A model generated the notes under the pieces. That model did not search any database. It was not told the DNA's origin and saw only the letters and a program-made list of their open reading frames with translations. A stretch of 16,034 nucleotides of DNA from Pseudomonadota bacterium. Lineage in GTDB: Bacteria > Pseudomonadota > Gammaproteobacteria > Burkholderiales > Burkholderiaceae_C. How positions within the stretch are numbered: the first letter of the stretch is position 1; each line of letters starts with the position of its first letter. The DNA is taken from positions 1-16,034 of the forward strand of contig JAEWVY010000017.1 in the NCBI GenBank assembly GCA_023396625.1. Reading direction: 5' to 3'. Below, in pieces: positions 1 to 6,074 of this stretch. The translations under genes were made by a program, and so were the position numbers.

Positions 1-7
1 CGAGGAC

Positions 8-337
8 ATGGGCTACATCATCAACGGCGTGGCGTGCGAGACCGACGATCAGGGCTACCTGTTGGAGCCGAACTTCGACGAAGAGGCGGTGCGCGTCATC
101 GCGCAGGCCGAGGGCATCGCGCTCACCGACGCCCATTGGCAGGTGGTGAACTATCTGCGCGACGAATACCGCGAGCACGGCCACACGCCGAACTTTCGCA
201 ACATGCTCAAGGGTGTGGCCGAGATCCTGCCCGACGTGGACAGCAAGGCCCTGTACGACCTGTTTCCCGTGGGACCGGCCAAGCAGGGCGCCAAGGTGGC
301 CGGCCTGCCGCAACCGCTGGGCAAAGGCGGGTATTGA
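8..337 (+). CDS. DsrC/TusE-family sulfur-relay-like protein lacking both redox cysteines
   Basis: This 109-residue cytoplasmic protein aligns by eye along its whole length with the DsrC/TusE/DsvC family: the N-terminal strand with 'DDQGYL' (13-18), the 'EGIALTDAHW' helix (35-44), 'RDEYREHGHTPNFR' (51-64) and the C-terminal arm 'GLPQPLG' (99-105). In DsrC the arm carries two cysteines, one just before the 'AGLP' turn and one in the C-terminal 'GC' motif; TusE keeps only the latter. Here these positions are Ala95 and Lys106, and the only cysteine is Cys10 near the N-terminus. The protein therefore cannot carry a persulfide or trisulfide in the known way. Cysteine-less DsrC-like proteins have been proposed to have regulatory roles (RspA-type; name from memory). 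GAGGA at 2-6 is close to the ATG, but the N-terminus matches the family, so the start is credible. It is first of a four-gene plus-strand block; upstream context is cut off. Confidence 0.85.
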   Translation: MGYIINGVACETDDQGYLLEPNFDEEAVRVIAQAEGIALTDAHWQVVNYLRDEYREHGHTPNFRNMLKGVAEILPDVDSKALYDLFPVGPAKQGAKVAGLPQPLGKGGY

Positions 338-338
338 T

Positions 339-462
339 GCCCCCCCTGAGTCGGCTGCGCCGCCTTCCCCCCGAGGGGGGACAACGCCAGTGGCCGGGCG
401 AAGCCCGTTCCACGGCGTTTCCCGATGGCACCCCCGTGCGTGTGCCGTGGCTGGTCCATCGG
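339..462. repeat. Structured intergenic repeat (REP-like, Comamonadaceae type)
   Basis: The gap between the DsrC-like gene and the next gene is dense with inverted repeats. CCCCCC (367-372) faces GGGGGG (375-380). AACGCC (383-388) plus GTGG (390-393) pair with CCAC (410-413) plus GGCGTT (414-419), closing over CGGGC (395-399)/GCCCG (403-407) with a GAA loop; this gives a near-continuous hairpin from 383 to 419 with a bulged A389. Further alternatives are CCACGGC (410-416)/GCCGTGG (444-450), GGCAC (427-431)/GTGCC (442-446) and CCGATGG (422-428)/CCATCGG (456-462). The 5' part (C-run, 'ctgagtcggctgcgccgcc', C-run/G-run) resembles an intergenic repeat I remember from Comamonadaceae genomes. It encodes no protein. 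Confidence 0.6.
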
Positions 463-475
463 TAGCGAGGCATTC

Positions 476-1087
476 ATGGCGATTCGGATCAAGAGTCAGT
501 GGTTCAAGGGGGGCGAGGCCAAGACGCCGGAGCAGACGGCCAGCGCCATGGCCTTCATCACCTGGCGCGTGGGGCAGAACATGCTCAAGCAGATGCGGGG
601 CGCGAAGTTCGATATCGACGTCGGGCCGCAGTACTTCGCCTTCACGCGCGAAGTGCTGGTGTTCCTGGCGCAGGTGCTGGACCGCATGGCCTACGAACGC
701 ATGGGCGCCGAAGGGCGGCAGGCCTTCATCACCGCCTTGGTGCGGCGCCTGGGCGAGACCCTGCAGGAAAACGAGGACACCTACCTGGGCGTGCCGCCCG
801 CCGGGCAGCCCACGCATTTCGAGACCTTCATCGATCTCTTCAACGAACTGGCCGATCACTACGCCGAATTCGGTTTTGGCACCGACGGCCCGGACTTTGC
901 CTTCGTGCGCTACCTGGGCCACCGCATCGAGCGCATCATGCCCGCCAAGGACCAGCGCTGGGTGATCGAACAACTCATGGCCGCCGAGGTGCCCGAGGCC
1001 GTGCAGACCCTGCAACGCGGCATGGCGGGCGTGCTCAATACCGAGCCGCGCGCGCGGTCGCGCCGCACCGCCACCTCGGGCGACTGA
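476..1087 (+). CDS. Hypothetical helical protein of the DsrC-like cassette
   Basis: I do not recognise this 203-residue protein. It is predicted soluble and almost entirely helical, has no cysteine, no signal peptide and no membrane segment. Tryptophans at 9, 30 and 162 and a conserved-looking central acidic/aromatic stretch (97-143, with 'ENEDTY', 'FIDLFNEL' and 'FGFGTDGPDF') are its most distinctive parts. The last 15 residues are Arg/Thr-rich and look disordered. I chose the ATG at 476 because GAGG (467-470) lies 5 bases upstream; an in-frame ATG at 425 would add 17 residues, has no ribosome-binding site and falls in the structured repeat. It is followed after 15 bases by the dioxygenase gene, so it is very likely co-transcribed. 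GC and codon use match the host-like flanks. The gene is convincing by frame, spacing and codon bias; its function is unknown. Confidence 0.8.
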   Translation: MAIRIKSQWFKGGEAKTPEQTASAMAFITWRVGQNMLKQMRGAKFDIDVGPQYFAFTREVLVFLAQVLDRMAYERMGAEGRQAFITALVRRLGETLQENEDTYLGVPPAGQPTHFETFIDLFNELADHYAEFGFGTDGPDFAFVRYLGHRIERIMPAKDQRWVIEQLMAAEVPEAVQTLQRGMAGVLNTEPRARSRRTATSGD

Positions 1088-1102
1088 CCCGCCCCACCCA
1101 CC

Positions 1103-1984
1103 ATGAGAGTGCCTTCTCCCTTCGACCTGGACCGTACAGCGACCTACGAGCGCTGGCGCGACGCCAAGCGCGCCAGCCACCCGCGCGATGCGCAGGCGCT
1201 GATCGTGGACGTGGCCGACCCGCGCGCGCTCACGCCTGCCGAGCACCAGGCCTTGCTGCAACGCTGCGCCACGACCAACATGGCCTTGTACCGCAGCCCC
1301 GTTCTGGACGAGGACAAGGCCATCCCGCGCCTGCTGGGCGCGCAACTGAGTCTGCACCGGCTGGACGCCAACTGGCTGGCCGACGACGACGGCATTTCGC
1401 CCATTGCCGTGGCCGCCGGCGCGGGGGACCGCCCGGCCTTCATTCCGTATACCAACCGCCCCATCAAGTGGCACACCGACGGCTACTACCACCCACCCGG
1501 GCGGCGCATCCAGGCCATGGTGCTGCATTGCGTGCGTGCCGCCGTCAGCGGGGGCGAGAACGCCCTCATGGACCACGAAATGGCCTACATCGCCGTGCGC
1601 GAGGCCAATCCTGACTGGGTGCGCGCCCTCATGGCCGACGACGCCATGACCATCCCCGAGCGTCTGGACGATGACGGCGTGGCCCGCGCCGCGCAGTCCG
1701 GCCCGGTGTTTGCGGTGGACCCGGCCAGCGGCGCGCTGCACATGCGCTACACGGCACGCACGCGCAGCGTGATGTGGAAGGACGATGCTCCCACGCGGGA
1801 CGCTGCGGCCTTTCTGCAGCGGGTGCTTGACGACGACCCCCACGTGTTCCGGCTGCGCATGTCGCCCGGCATGGGCCTGTTGTGCAACAACGTGCTGCAC
1901 GACCGCGCCGGCTTCGTGGACGACCCCGCGCGGCCGCGCCTGCTGTACCGGGCGCGCTATCTGGATCGGATCGCCGGCACATAG
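1103..1984 (+). CDS. TauD/TfdA-family Fe(II)/2-oxoglutarate-dependent dioxygenase
   Basis: The 293-residue protein has the facial triad and co-substrate residues of the TauD/TfdA double-stranded beta-helix fold: H124-x-D126 in 'KWHTDGYY', the distal His266 in 'NNVLHDRAGF', and arginines in 'RPRLLYRARY' (278, 283 and 285 region) that would bind 2-oxoglutarate. Enzymes of this family hydroxylate a substrate with O2 and 2-oxoglutarate, releasing CO2 and succinate; TauD itself liberates sulfite from taurine. There is no signal peptide, so it acts in the cytoplasm. Substrate cannot be read from sequence: TfdA-like, gamma-butyrobetaine hydroxylase-like and sulfonate-type activities all use this fold. 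Its position between a DsrC-like gene and a ferredoxin-reductase fusion, beside sox and tus genes, hints at a sulfur compound, but that is inference. The start has no strong Shine-Dalgarno sequence, so translation may depend on the gene ending 15 bases upstream. Confidence 0.85.
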   Translation: MRVPSPFDLDRTATYERWRDAKRASHPRDAQALIVDVADPRALTPAEHQALLQRCATTNMALYRSPVLDEDKAIPRLLGAQLSLHRLDANWLADDDGISPIAVAAGAGDRPAFIPYTNRPIKWHTDGYYHPPGRRIQAMVLHCVRAAVSGGENALMDHEMAYIAVREANPDWVRALMADDAMTIPERLDDDGVARAAQSGPVFAVDPASGALHMRYTARTRSVMWKDDAPTRDAAAFLQRVLDDDPHVFRLRMSPGMGLLCNNVLHDRAGFVDDPARPRLLYRARYLDRIAGT

Positions 1985-2008
1985 GCCCTTACAACCCGGA
2001 GAAATGCC

Positions 2009-3484
2009 ATGACCCATCGCTTGAGTGTGTGGCGCGCCGCCCAACTGGTGGGCGTGGCGCGAGGGGTTTTGCAGCAGCAGGTGCGCGAAGGCGCGCTGGA
2101 ACTGAGCGATGGCCTGGTGTCCACCGAAGCCTTGCGGCGCCTGTACCCCACGGCACGGCTGGAAGAAACCGGCCTGGCCGAGCGCGTGACGCAAATCCGC
2201 GACGAAGCCTTTGGCCGACGCGTGCGCGAGCGCCTGCTGCCCAGCCAGGAAGTGCTGGCGCAGCGGCTGTTTGCGCAGAGCCAGGAACTGGCCGACGTGC
2301 GCCGGCACCTGCAGCGCTATCACGGTCTGGTGATCGAGCTGCAGCAGCGCGTGCGCGAACTGGCGGCGCGGCATGTGGGCGAGGCGGACTGGGCGGCGCT
2401 GGAACAGCAGGTCACGCGCGGTCTGGCGCAAGCCCTGGCGACCGAATCGGTGGACGTGCTGGAGGTGATGGACGATATGCTCAAGGTCATGACGGCCCAG
2501 GTCACGGTGCGTCCCAGCGGGCACCAGTTCCTGGTGGAAGGCCACGCCAACCTGCTGCAATCGGGCCTGCACGCCGGGCTCAAGCTCAACTATGGGTGCG
2601 GCAATGGCAGTTGCGGCATGTGCAAGGTGCGCGTCATCTCGGGCGAGGTCGCCAAGACCCAGCACTTTGATTACCCGCTGTCCGAAGCCGAGAAGGCCCA
2701 GGGCTACACGCTGATGTGCTGTCACACCGCCGCCAGCAGCGAGCTCACGCTGGAGATGCTGGAGGCCAGCGGTCCGCAGGACATCCCCCGCCAGCACATC
2801 GTGGCCCAGGTGCGCGCCGTGACCGAGCTGGCGCCCGACACGCGGCTGCTGCATCTGCAGACGCCGCGCACGCACAGGCTGCGCTTTCTGGCCGGGCAAT
2901 CGGTGGCGCTGGGCTATGCCGCCACGGGGTCGGACGGCGCGCTATGCACCTACCCCGTGGCCAGTTGCCCCTGCGACGACCGCAACCTGCATTTCTTCAT
3001 CGCCCGCGACGCGACCGATGCCCTGTCGCGGCACGTGTTCGCCGGCGACGTGCGCCCGGGCGCGGCCGTCACGGTACTGGGCCCGGAAGGCGACTTCGTG
3101 CTGGCCGCCAGTCATCGCCCCTTGGTGTTCGCCGCCTGCGACACGGCCTTTGCGCCCGTCAAGAGCCTGATCGAACACGCGCTGGCGCTGGACGAGGCGC
3201 CCTCGCTGTCGTTGTTCTGGCTGGCCACGCGCCGCGACGGGCACTTCCAGGAGAACCAGTGCCGCGCCTGGTCCGAGGCACTGGACCCGTTTGAATACGA
3301 ACTGGTGTCGCATCCGGACGTGACCACCGGCGCGCGCGAGATCGCCCAGGCCATGCGCGCCGACCTGTTCGACATCGACTGCGACTTCTATCTCGCCGGC
3401 CCCCAGGCCTTTGTGCGCACCCTGCTCGAGGAACTGCGGGGCGCGGGCGTGGCCGCAGGGCAGATTTTTGTCAACGTGCTGTGA
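2009..3484 (+). CDS. HTH-like/coiled coil/[2Fe-2S] ferredoxin/FNR-like reductase fusion
   Basis: This 491-residue protein has four parts. Residues 5-46 ('SVWRAAQLVGVARGVLQQQV...STEALRRLYP') read like a MerR/excisionase helix-turn-helix. Residues 55-165 are long, charged helices, probably coiled coil. Residues 164-250 are a plant-type [2Fe-2S] ferredoxin with ligands C197, C202, C205 and C237 or C238. Residues 262-491 follow the ferredoxin-NADP reductase fold, closest in my memory to CDP-6-deoxyglucoseen-reductase-like proteins. Two motifs are degenerate: the flavin motif (usually RxYS) is 'CTYPVAS' (313-319) without Arg, and the nucleotide motif (usually GTGIAP) is 'DTAFAP' (378-383). Flavin or NAD(P)H use may therefore be altered. 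GGAGA at 1998-2002 supports the ATG at 2009. The gene lies 24 bases after the dioxygenase and could supply it with electrons or act as a redox-sensing DNA-binding protein; both are inference. Confidence 0.8.
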   Translation: MTHRLSVWRAAQLVGVARGVLQQQVREGALELSDGLVSTEALRRLYPTARLEETGLAERVTQIRDEAFGRRVRERLLPSQEVLAQRLFAQSQELADVRRHLQRYHGLVIELQQRVRELAARHVGEADWAALEQQVTRGLAQALATESVDVLEVMDDMLKVMTAQVTVRPSGHQFLVEGHANLLQSGLHAGLKLNYGCGNGSCGMCKVRVISGEVAKTQHFDYPLSEAEKAQGYTLMCCHTAASSELTLEMLEASGPQDIPRQHIVAQVRAVTELAPDTRLLHLQTPRTHRLRFLAGQSVALGYAATGSDGALCTYPVASCPCDDRNLHFFIARDATDALSRHVFAGDVRPGAAVTVLGPEGDFVLAASHRPLVFAACDTAFAPVKSLIEHALALDEAPSLSLFWLATRRDGHFQENQCRAWSEALDPFEYELVSHPDVTTGAREIAQAMRADLFDIDCDFYLAGPQAFVRTLLEELRGAGVAAGQIFVNVL

Positions 3485-3516
3485 GCATCGCCGCGTCCCA
3501 TGTCGCCCCATGGAAG

Positions 3517-3537
3517 GATGCAGTGGCTGCGTTTTTT
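3517..3537 (+). terminator. Candidate intrinsic terminator of the plus-strand cassette
   Basis: A short stem (A3518-G3523 with C3527-T3532, including one T-G wobble; loop TGG) is followed by a T run to 3537. It lies 33 bases after the reductase stop codon, in the 69-base gap where two convergent operons meet. The stem is only 6-7 base pairs, so strength is uncertain. Confidence 0.45.
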
Positions 3538-3553
3538 GACCTGAGTCGGGTCT

Positions 3554-4657
3554 CTACCGCTGCTGCCACTTCATCGTGAGCACCGCGCCCAGCACGATGC
3601 CGGCGAGCGCGATGAAGGAGCCCAATGCCAGGGTGGATATGCCCGAGAGGCCCTGGCCGATGGTGCAGCCCACGGCGGTGACGCCGCCAAACCCCATCAG
3701 CACGGCGCCCACCAGTTGCGTGCGCAGATCCTCCAACGAGGCAAAGCCTTCCCAGCGGAATTTGCGCGTGGCAACGGCGTAGGTTAGCGAGCCCAGCGCG
3801 ATGCCCGCCGCGGTGGCGATGCCAAAGGTGACGCGCAAGGACTTGTCCGTCCACAGCATGAGCAGCTCCAGGCTGTAGGCCGTGGGGGCGACGAAGCTCA
3901 TGGATTCTAGGGTGCGCGTGTTGGTGGCGAAGTACACGGTTTCCAGCGTGTCGGGGTTTTCGCCGTAGCCGATGTGACCGGTGAGGTACCAGCCGGCCAC
4001 GATGAGCAGTCCCAGCACGAGGGCGCCCAGCACTTGTGGCAGGTTGGCGCGAAAGCGCCGGTCCTTGAACACAAAGGCCAGCAACCCCAGGCCGAACACG
4101 CCGGTGCCGGCCAGCAGGGCGGTCTTTTCCGGCAGGCCTGTGAGTCTGGACAGGATATGCGGCAAGCCCTGGGTGCTCAGGCCCCAGGCCGACAGGTCGA
4201 GGGCCACGGGGTCCAGGTAGCTGCTGCGCCACTGGGCAAACAGGCCCTTGAGCGTCATGTACGACGACACCCCCAGAAACACCAACACCACGAGCGAGCG
4301 CACGCTGCCGCCCCCTAGTCGCACCAGATTTTTGTTGGTGCAGCCCCCGGCCAGAGTCATGCCCACGCCAAACAGCGTGCCACCCAGCAGCAGGGACAAC
4401 CAGGGCAGCATGGGGCGCTGGTAGACCGAACGGGACAGATCGATCAGACCCAGGTAGTACAGCAGGTTGGCGCCGAACATGGCCACGGCAATGGTCAGCA
4501 GCCACATGCGCATGCGACCCCAGTGTTCCATGTTCACCACGTCGGAGATGGCGCCCATGGTGCAGAAATTGGTCTTGTTGGCGACCGCGCCAAAGATGAA
4601 GGCCAGCGCGAAGCCGCCCCACACGACCCAGATGGTCGGGTTCATCTCGCCTGCCAT
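3554..4657 (-). CDS. tsuA: YeeE/YedE (TsuA-like) thiosulfate/sulfur-compound transporter
   Basis: This is a 367-residue polytopic inner-membrane protein with two YeeE/YedE repeats. Each repeat has the family glycine/cysteine signature: 'NFCTMG' (C32), 'GGCTNKN' (C106) and, in the C-terminal half, 'VGCTIGQG' (C331). In the characterised Spirochaeta TsuA, three conserved cysteines line the path for thiosulfate; the same three positions are visible here. Hydrophobic segments are evident at about 10-26, 50-70, 84-104, 119-137, 178-198, 206-226, 275-296, 314-333 and 340-362. GAGG (about 6 bases upstream) supports the ATG at 4657. The gene follows dsrE2 by 8 bases and is last in the tusA-dsrE2-tsuA operon, an arrangement that suggests delivery of imported sulfur to cytoplasmic carriers. 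A substrate other than thiosulfate (sulfide, polysulfide or persulfide) is possible, and the gene name is assigned by analogy. Confidence 0.85.
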   Translation of the reverse strand: MAGEMNPTIWVVWGGFALAFIFGAVANKTNFCTMGAISDVVNMEHWGRMRMWLLTIAVAMFGANLLYYLGLIDLSRSVYQRPMLPWLSLLLGGTLFGVGMTLAGGCTNKNLVRLGGGSVRSLVVLVFLGVSSYMTLKGLFAQWRSSYLDPVALDLSAWGLSTQGLPHILSRLTGLPEKTALLAGTGVFGLGLLAFVFKDRRFRANLPQVLGALVLGLLIVAGWYLTGHIGYGENPDTLETVYFATNTRTLESMSFVAPTAYSLELLMLWTDKSLRVTFGIATAAGIALGSLTYAVATRKFRWEGFASLEDLRTQLVGAVLMGFGGVTAVGCTIGQGLSGISTLALGSFIALAGIVLGAVLTMKWQQR

Positions 4658-4665
4658 GGTCCGCC

Positions 4666-5136
4666 TCAGATGAACAGACAGACGTCCGATTCACCGGCGA
4701 ACTTCATGAACGTGGCGGCGCCGCCGTATTCCACGTTCTTGATGAAGTCGCTGTGCTGGAACTCGAACAGGTCCACCGTCATCTGGCAGGCCACGTACTT
4801 CACGTCCGCTTCCAGGCACAGGTCGCGCAGTTCCTTGAGCGAGGCCACGCCCTTGGATTTCATCTTGTTCTTCATCATCATCGTGGCCATGGATTCCATG
4901 CCCGGCAGCATCTGCACCATCACGGGCATGGGCACCGGCATGGGCATGGCGGGGTTGGCCAGCGGGCTGATCTTGATGTCGTCCAGATCGTGGCGCAGCA
5001 GTTGCAGACCGTAGAAGGTGAAGAAGATCTGCACTTCCCAGCCCAGCGCGGCGGCGGTGGAGGCCAGGATGAAGGGGGGATACGCCATGTCCAGCGTGCC
5101 CTTGGTGGCGATGAGCGCCATTTTCTTGGTAGCCAT
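4666..5136 (-). CDS. dsrE2: DsrE2-type (DsrE/DsrF-like) sulfur carrier protein
   Basis: This 156-residue protein is a DsrE2-type sulfurtransferase/carrier. Hallmarks are an N-terminal 'ALIATKGTLDMAYPPFILA' (7-25), 'IFFTFYGLQLL' (37-47), a Met/Pro-rich segment (62-94) and the conserved cysteine in 'VACQMTVDL' (C117) expected to bear the sulfane sulfur. Two more cysteines are present, C107 and C153 near the C-terminus ('CLFI'). The Met-rich hydrophobic segment could associate with a membrane, as suggested for DsrE2 proteins. In sulfur oxidisers DsrE2 is usually encoded with TusA and a rhodanese or, as here, a YeeE/YedE protein; it passes sulfur to or from TusA. An AGGA about 8 bases upstream supports the start. 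It sits between tusA (29-base gap) and tsuA (8-base gap). Confidence 0.88.
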   Translation of the reverse strand: MATKKMALIATKGTLDMAYPPFILASTAAALGWEVQIFFTFYGLQLLRHDLDDIKISPLANPAMPMPVPMPVMVQMLPGMESMATMMMKNKMKSKGVASLKELRDLCLEADVKYVACQMTVDLFEFQHSDFIKNVEYGGAATFMKFAGESDVCLFI

Positions 5137-5165
5137 GCTCGTGTTCCTGGTGAGGGTGGCGGCTT

Positions 5166-5393
5166 TCAGGCCTTCTTGAGGTAGAACACGAACTTGCTGT
5201 TTTCGCTGCTTTGCTCCAGCAGAGCGTTGCCGGTCTGTTCGGCAAATGCGGCCATGTCGCAGACCGAACCGGGGTCGGTGGCGATCACGCGCAGCACCTG
5301 GCCTGATGTCATGTCGGCCAGGGCCTTTTTCGTCTTGACGATGGGCAGCGGACAGGCCAGGCCCGAGGCGTCAAATTCCTTGTTGAATTCCAT
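5166..5393 (-). CDS. tusA: TusA-family sulfurtransferase
   Basis: The 75-residue protein has the diagnostic TusA motif CPLP (C14-P17) in 'DASGLACPLPIVKTKKAL', with Cys14 as the persulfide carrier, and the compact beta-alpha fold continuing through 'VIATDPGSVCDM'. It hands sulfane sulfur between cytoplasmic proteins in sulfur oxidation, tRNA thiolation or molybdenum-cofactor synthesis. The ATG at 5393 is chosen over an in-frame ATG at 5471 because GGAGA lies about 6 bases upstream, the length matches the family, and the 26 extra residues look like leader. It is the first gene of the minus-strand operon and diverges from soxR across 363 bases. The pairing with dsrE2 and tsuA, beside sox, favours a role in dissimilatory sulfur trafficking, but a housekeeping role cannot be excluded. 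Confidence 0.92.
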   Translation of the reverse strand: MEFNKEFDASGLACPLPIVKTKKALADMTSGQVLRVIATDPGSVCDMAAFAEQTGNALLEQSSENSKFVFYLKKA

Positions 5394-5756
5394 GGTTTGT
5401 CTCCGGTGATGTTGAGTTTTGTCTTGACCGCTTCGGTTCGGACACTGTTTTAGCGTACACGCCGTTCGCAATCATTCTTTGACGCGCTGCCTGTCGCGTC
5501 TATCACCGCAACGGGTGGGGCTGTATAGCCCATGTGGGTAGCTGGGCTTTTCTGGGCCAGTTTAGCTCGACGCTGTCAGGGCCATTGCGCCGATGGCGTG
5601 TTGACAGGGTACGGGACAGATCAGGTGCTCAGCAGAAGCCCCAGGCTGTCCCACGGGCACCGAGTCGGCTCATAAGTTGCTCCGTGTAATCCCTGATTCT
5701 GATTTTTCATCCATCATGTATATTAGTAAATGATCATATTCGGACATGCAAGTTAA
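5394..5756. promoter_or_regulatory. Divergent tusA / soxR intergenic control region
   Basis: This 363-base gap must hold promoters for both the tusA operon and soxR. It contains several small inverted repeats, for example GGGCT (5518-5522)/AGCCC (5527-5531) with a GTAT loop and CCC/GGG around 5529-5538, and becomes strongly AT-rich towards soxR (17 of 60 bases are G or C at 5701-5760). A weak sigma-70-like pair for soxR is TTCTGA (5697-5702) and TATATT (5719-5724) with a 16-base spacer. I see no convincing minus-strand promoter and no ORF likely to be translated apart from a 4-codon one at 5746-5760. Confidence 0.5.
5713..5748. promoter_or_regulatory. AT-rich imperfect dyad, candidate SoxR operator
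   Basis: The stretch includes CATGT (5715-5719) facing ACATG (5744-5748), two ATAT elements (5720-5723 and 5736-5739), and the perfect palindrome ATGATCAT (5730-5737). It overlaps the putative -10 of soxR and ends 8 bases before its start codon, where an ArsR-family repressor would be expected to bind. A related 15-base string occurs before soxB (11104-11118, 11 of 15 identical). This is inference from position and symmetry. Confidence 0.4.
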
Positions 5757-6074
5757 ATGAAAGAGGTCGCAGCTCAGCGGTTGGAGGTGTTCGAGAAGGC
5801 AGCGGAGCTGTTCGGTCTGTTGTCTACGCCGATCAGGCTTCGGATCATCAGCGAGCTGTGCGGTCAGGAAAAGAACGTGGGGCAATTGCTCGAGTGCATT
5901 GAAACGGCGCAGTCCAACATGTCGCAGCATCTCAATATGCTGTATCGGGCGGGTGTGGTGGCAAAGCGGCGCAATGGTGCACAGGTTTTCTATCGTATTG
6001 CTGATGAATCGGCGGCCTTGGTTTGCCGCGCTGTCTGTACCCAGGTGGCGATTGAAATGAAAGAGGGAATTTGA
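5757..6074 (+). CDS. soxR: ArsR/SmtB-family regulator of sulfur oxidation (SoxR-like)
   Basis: This is a 105-residue winged helix-turn-helix protein of the ArsR family, with 'FGLLSTPIRLRIISEL' (19-34), a recognition helix around 51-66 ('AQSNMSQHLNMLYRAG') and a beta wing 'VVAKRRNGAQVFYRI' (67-81). Proteins of the SoxR/SqrR/BigR/YgaV subgroup repress sulfur genes and are relieved when two cysteines form a polysulfide bridge. Four cysteines are present: C35, C47, C90 and C94. By alignment from memory, C35 sits three residues after the first sensor cysteine of BigR/SqrR, and C90/C94 lie in the last helix, so the sensing pair may differ. It heads the sox operon, which together with the cysteines supports the assignment. 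The Shine-Dalgarno is poor; upstream in-frame extension is blocked by TAA at 5754. Confidence 0.85.
   Translation: MKEVAAQRLEVFEKAAELFGLLSTPIRLRIISELCGQEKNVGQLLECIETAQSNMSQHLNMLYRAGVVAKRRNGAQVFYRIADESAALVCRAVCTQVAIEMKEGI

Noticed and set aside
425..475. Upstream in-frame ATG at 425 as the start of the hypothetical protein.
   Set aside because: No ribosome-binding site; lies in the structured repeat, and the ATG at 476 has GAGG at proper spacing.
499..1614. Plus-strand 371-codon ORF across the hypothetical and dioxygenase genes.
   Set aside because: Composition is extremely Arg/Ala/Gly/His-rich and it crosses two genes with better coding evidence; typical of alternative frames in GC-rich DNA.
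1103..1984. Naming the dioxygenase TauD (taurine dioxygenase).
   Set aside because: Only the general metal and 2-oxoglutarate motifs are visible; substrate residues cannot be assigned and no tauABC transporter genes are nearby.
3471..4694. Long minus-strand ORF (407 codons) overlapping the YeeE/YedE gene in another frame.
   Set aside because: Arg/His/Gly-rich composition with no domain; it is a GC-driven shadow of the transporter, which has clear motifs and a ribosome-binding site.
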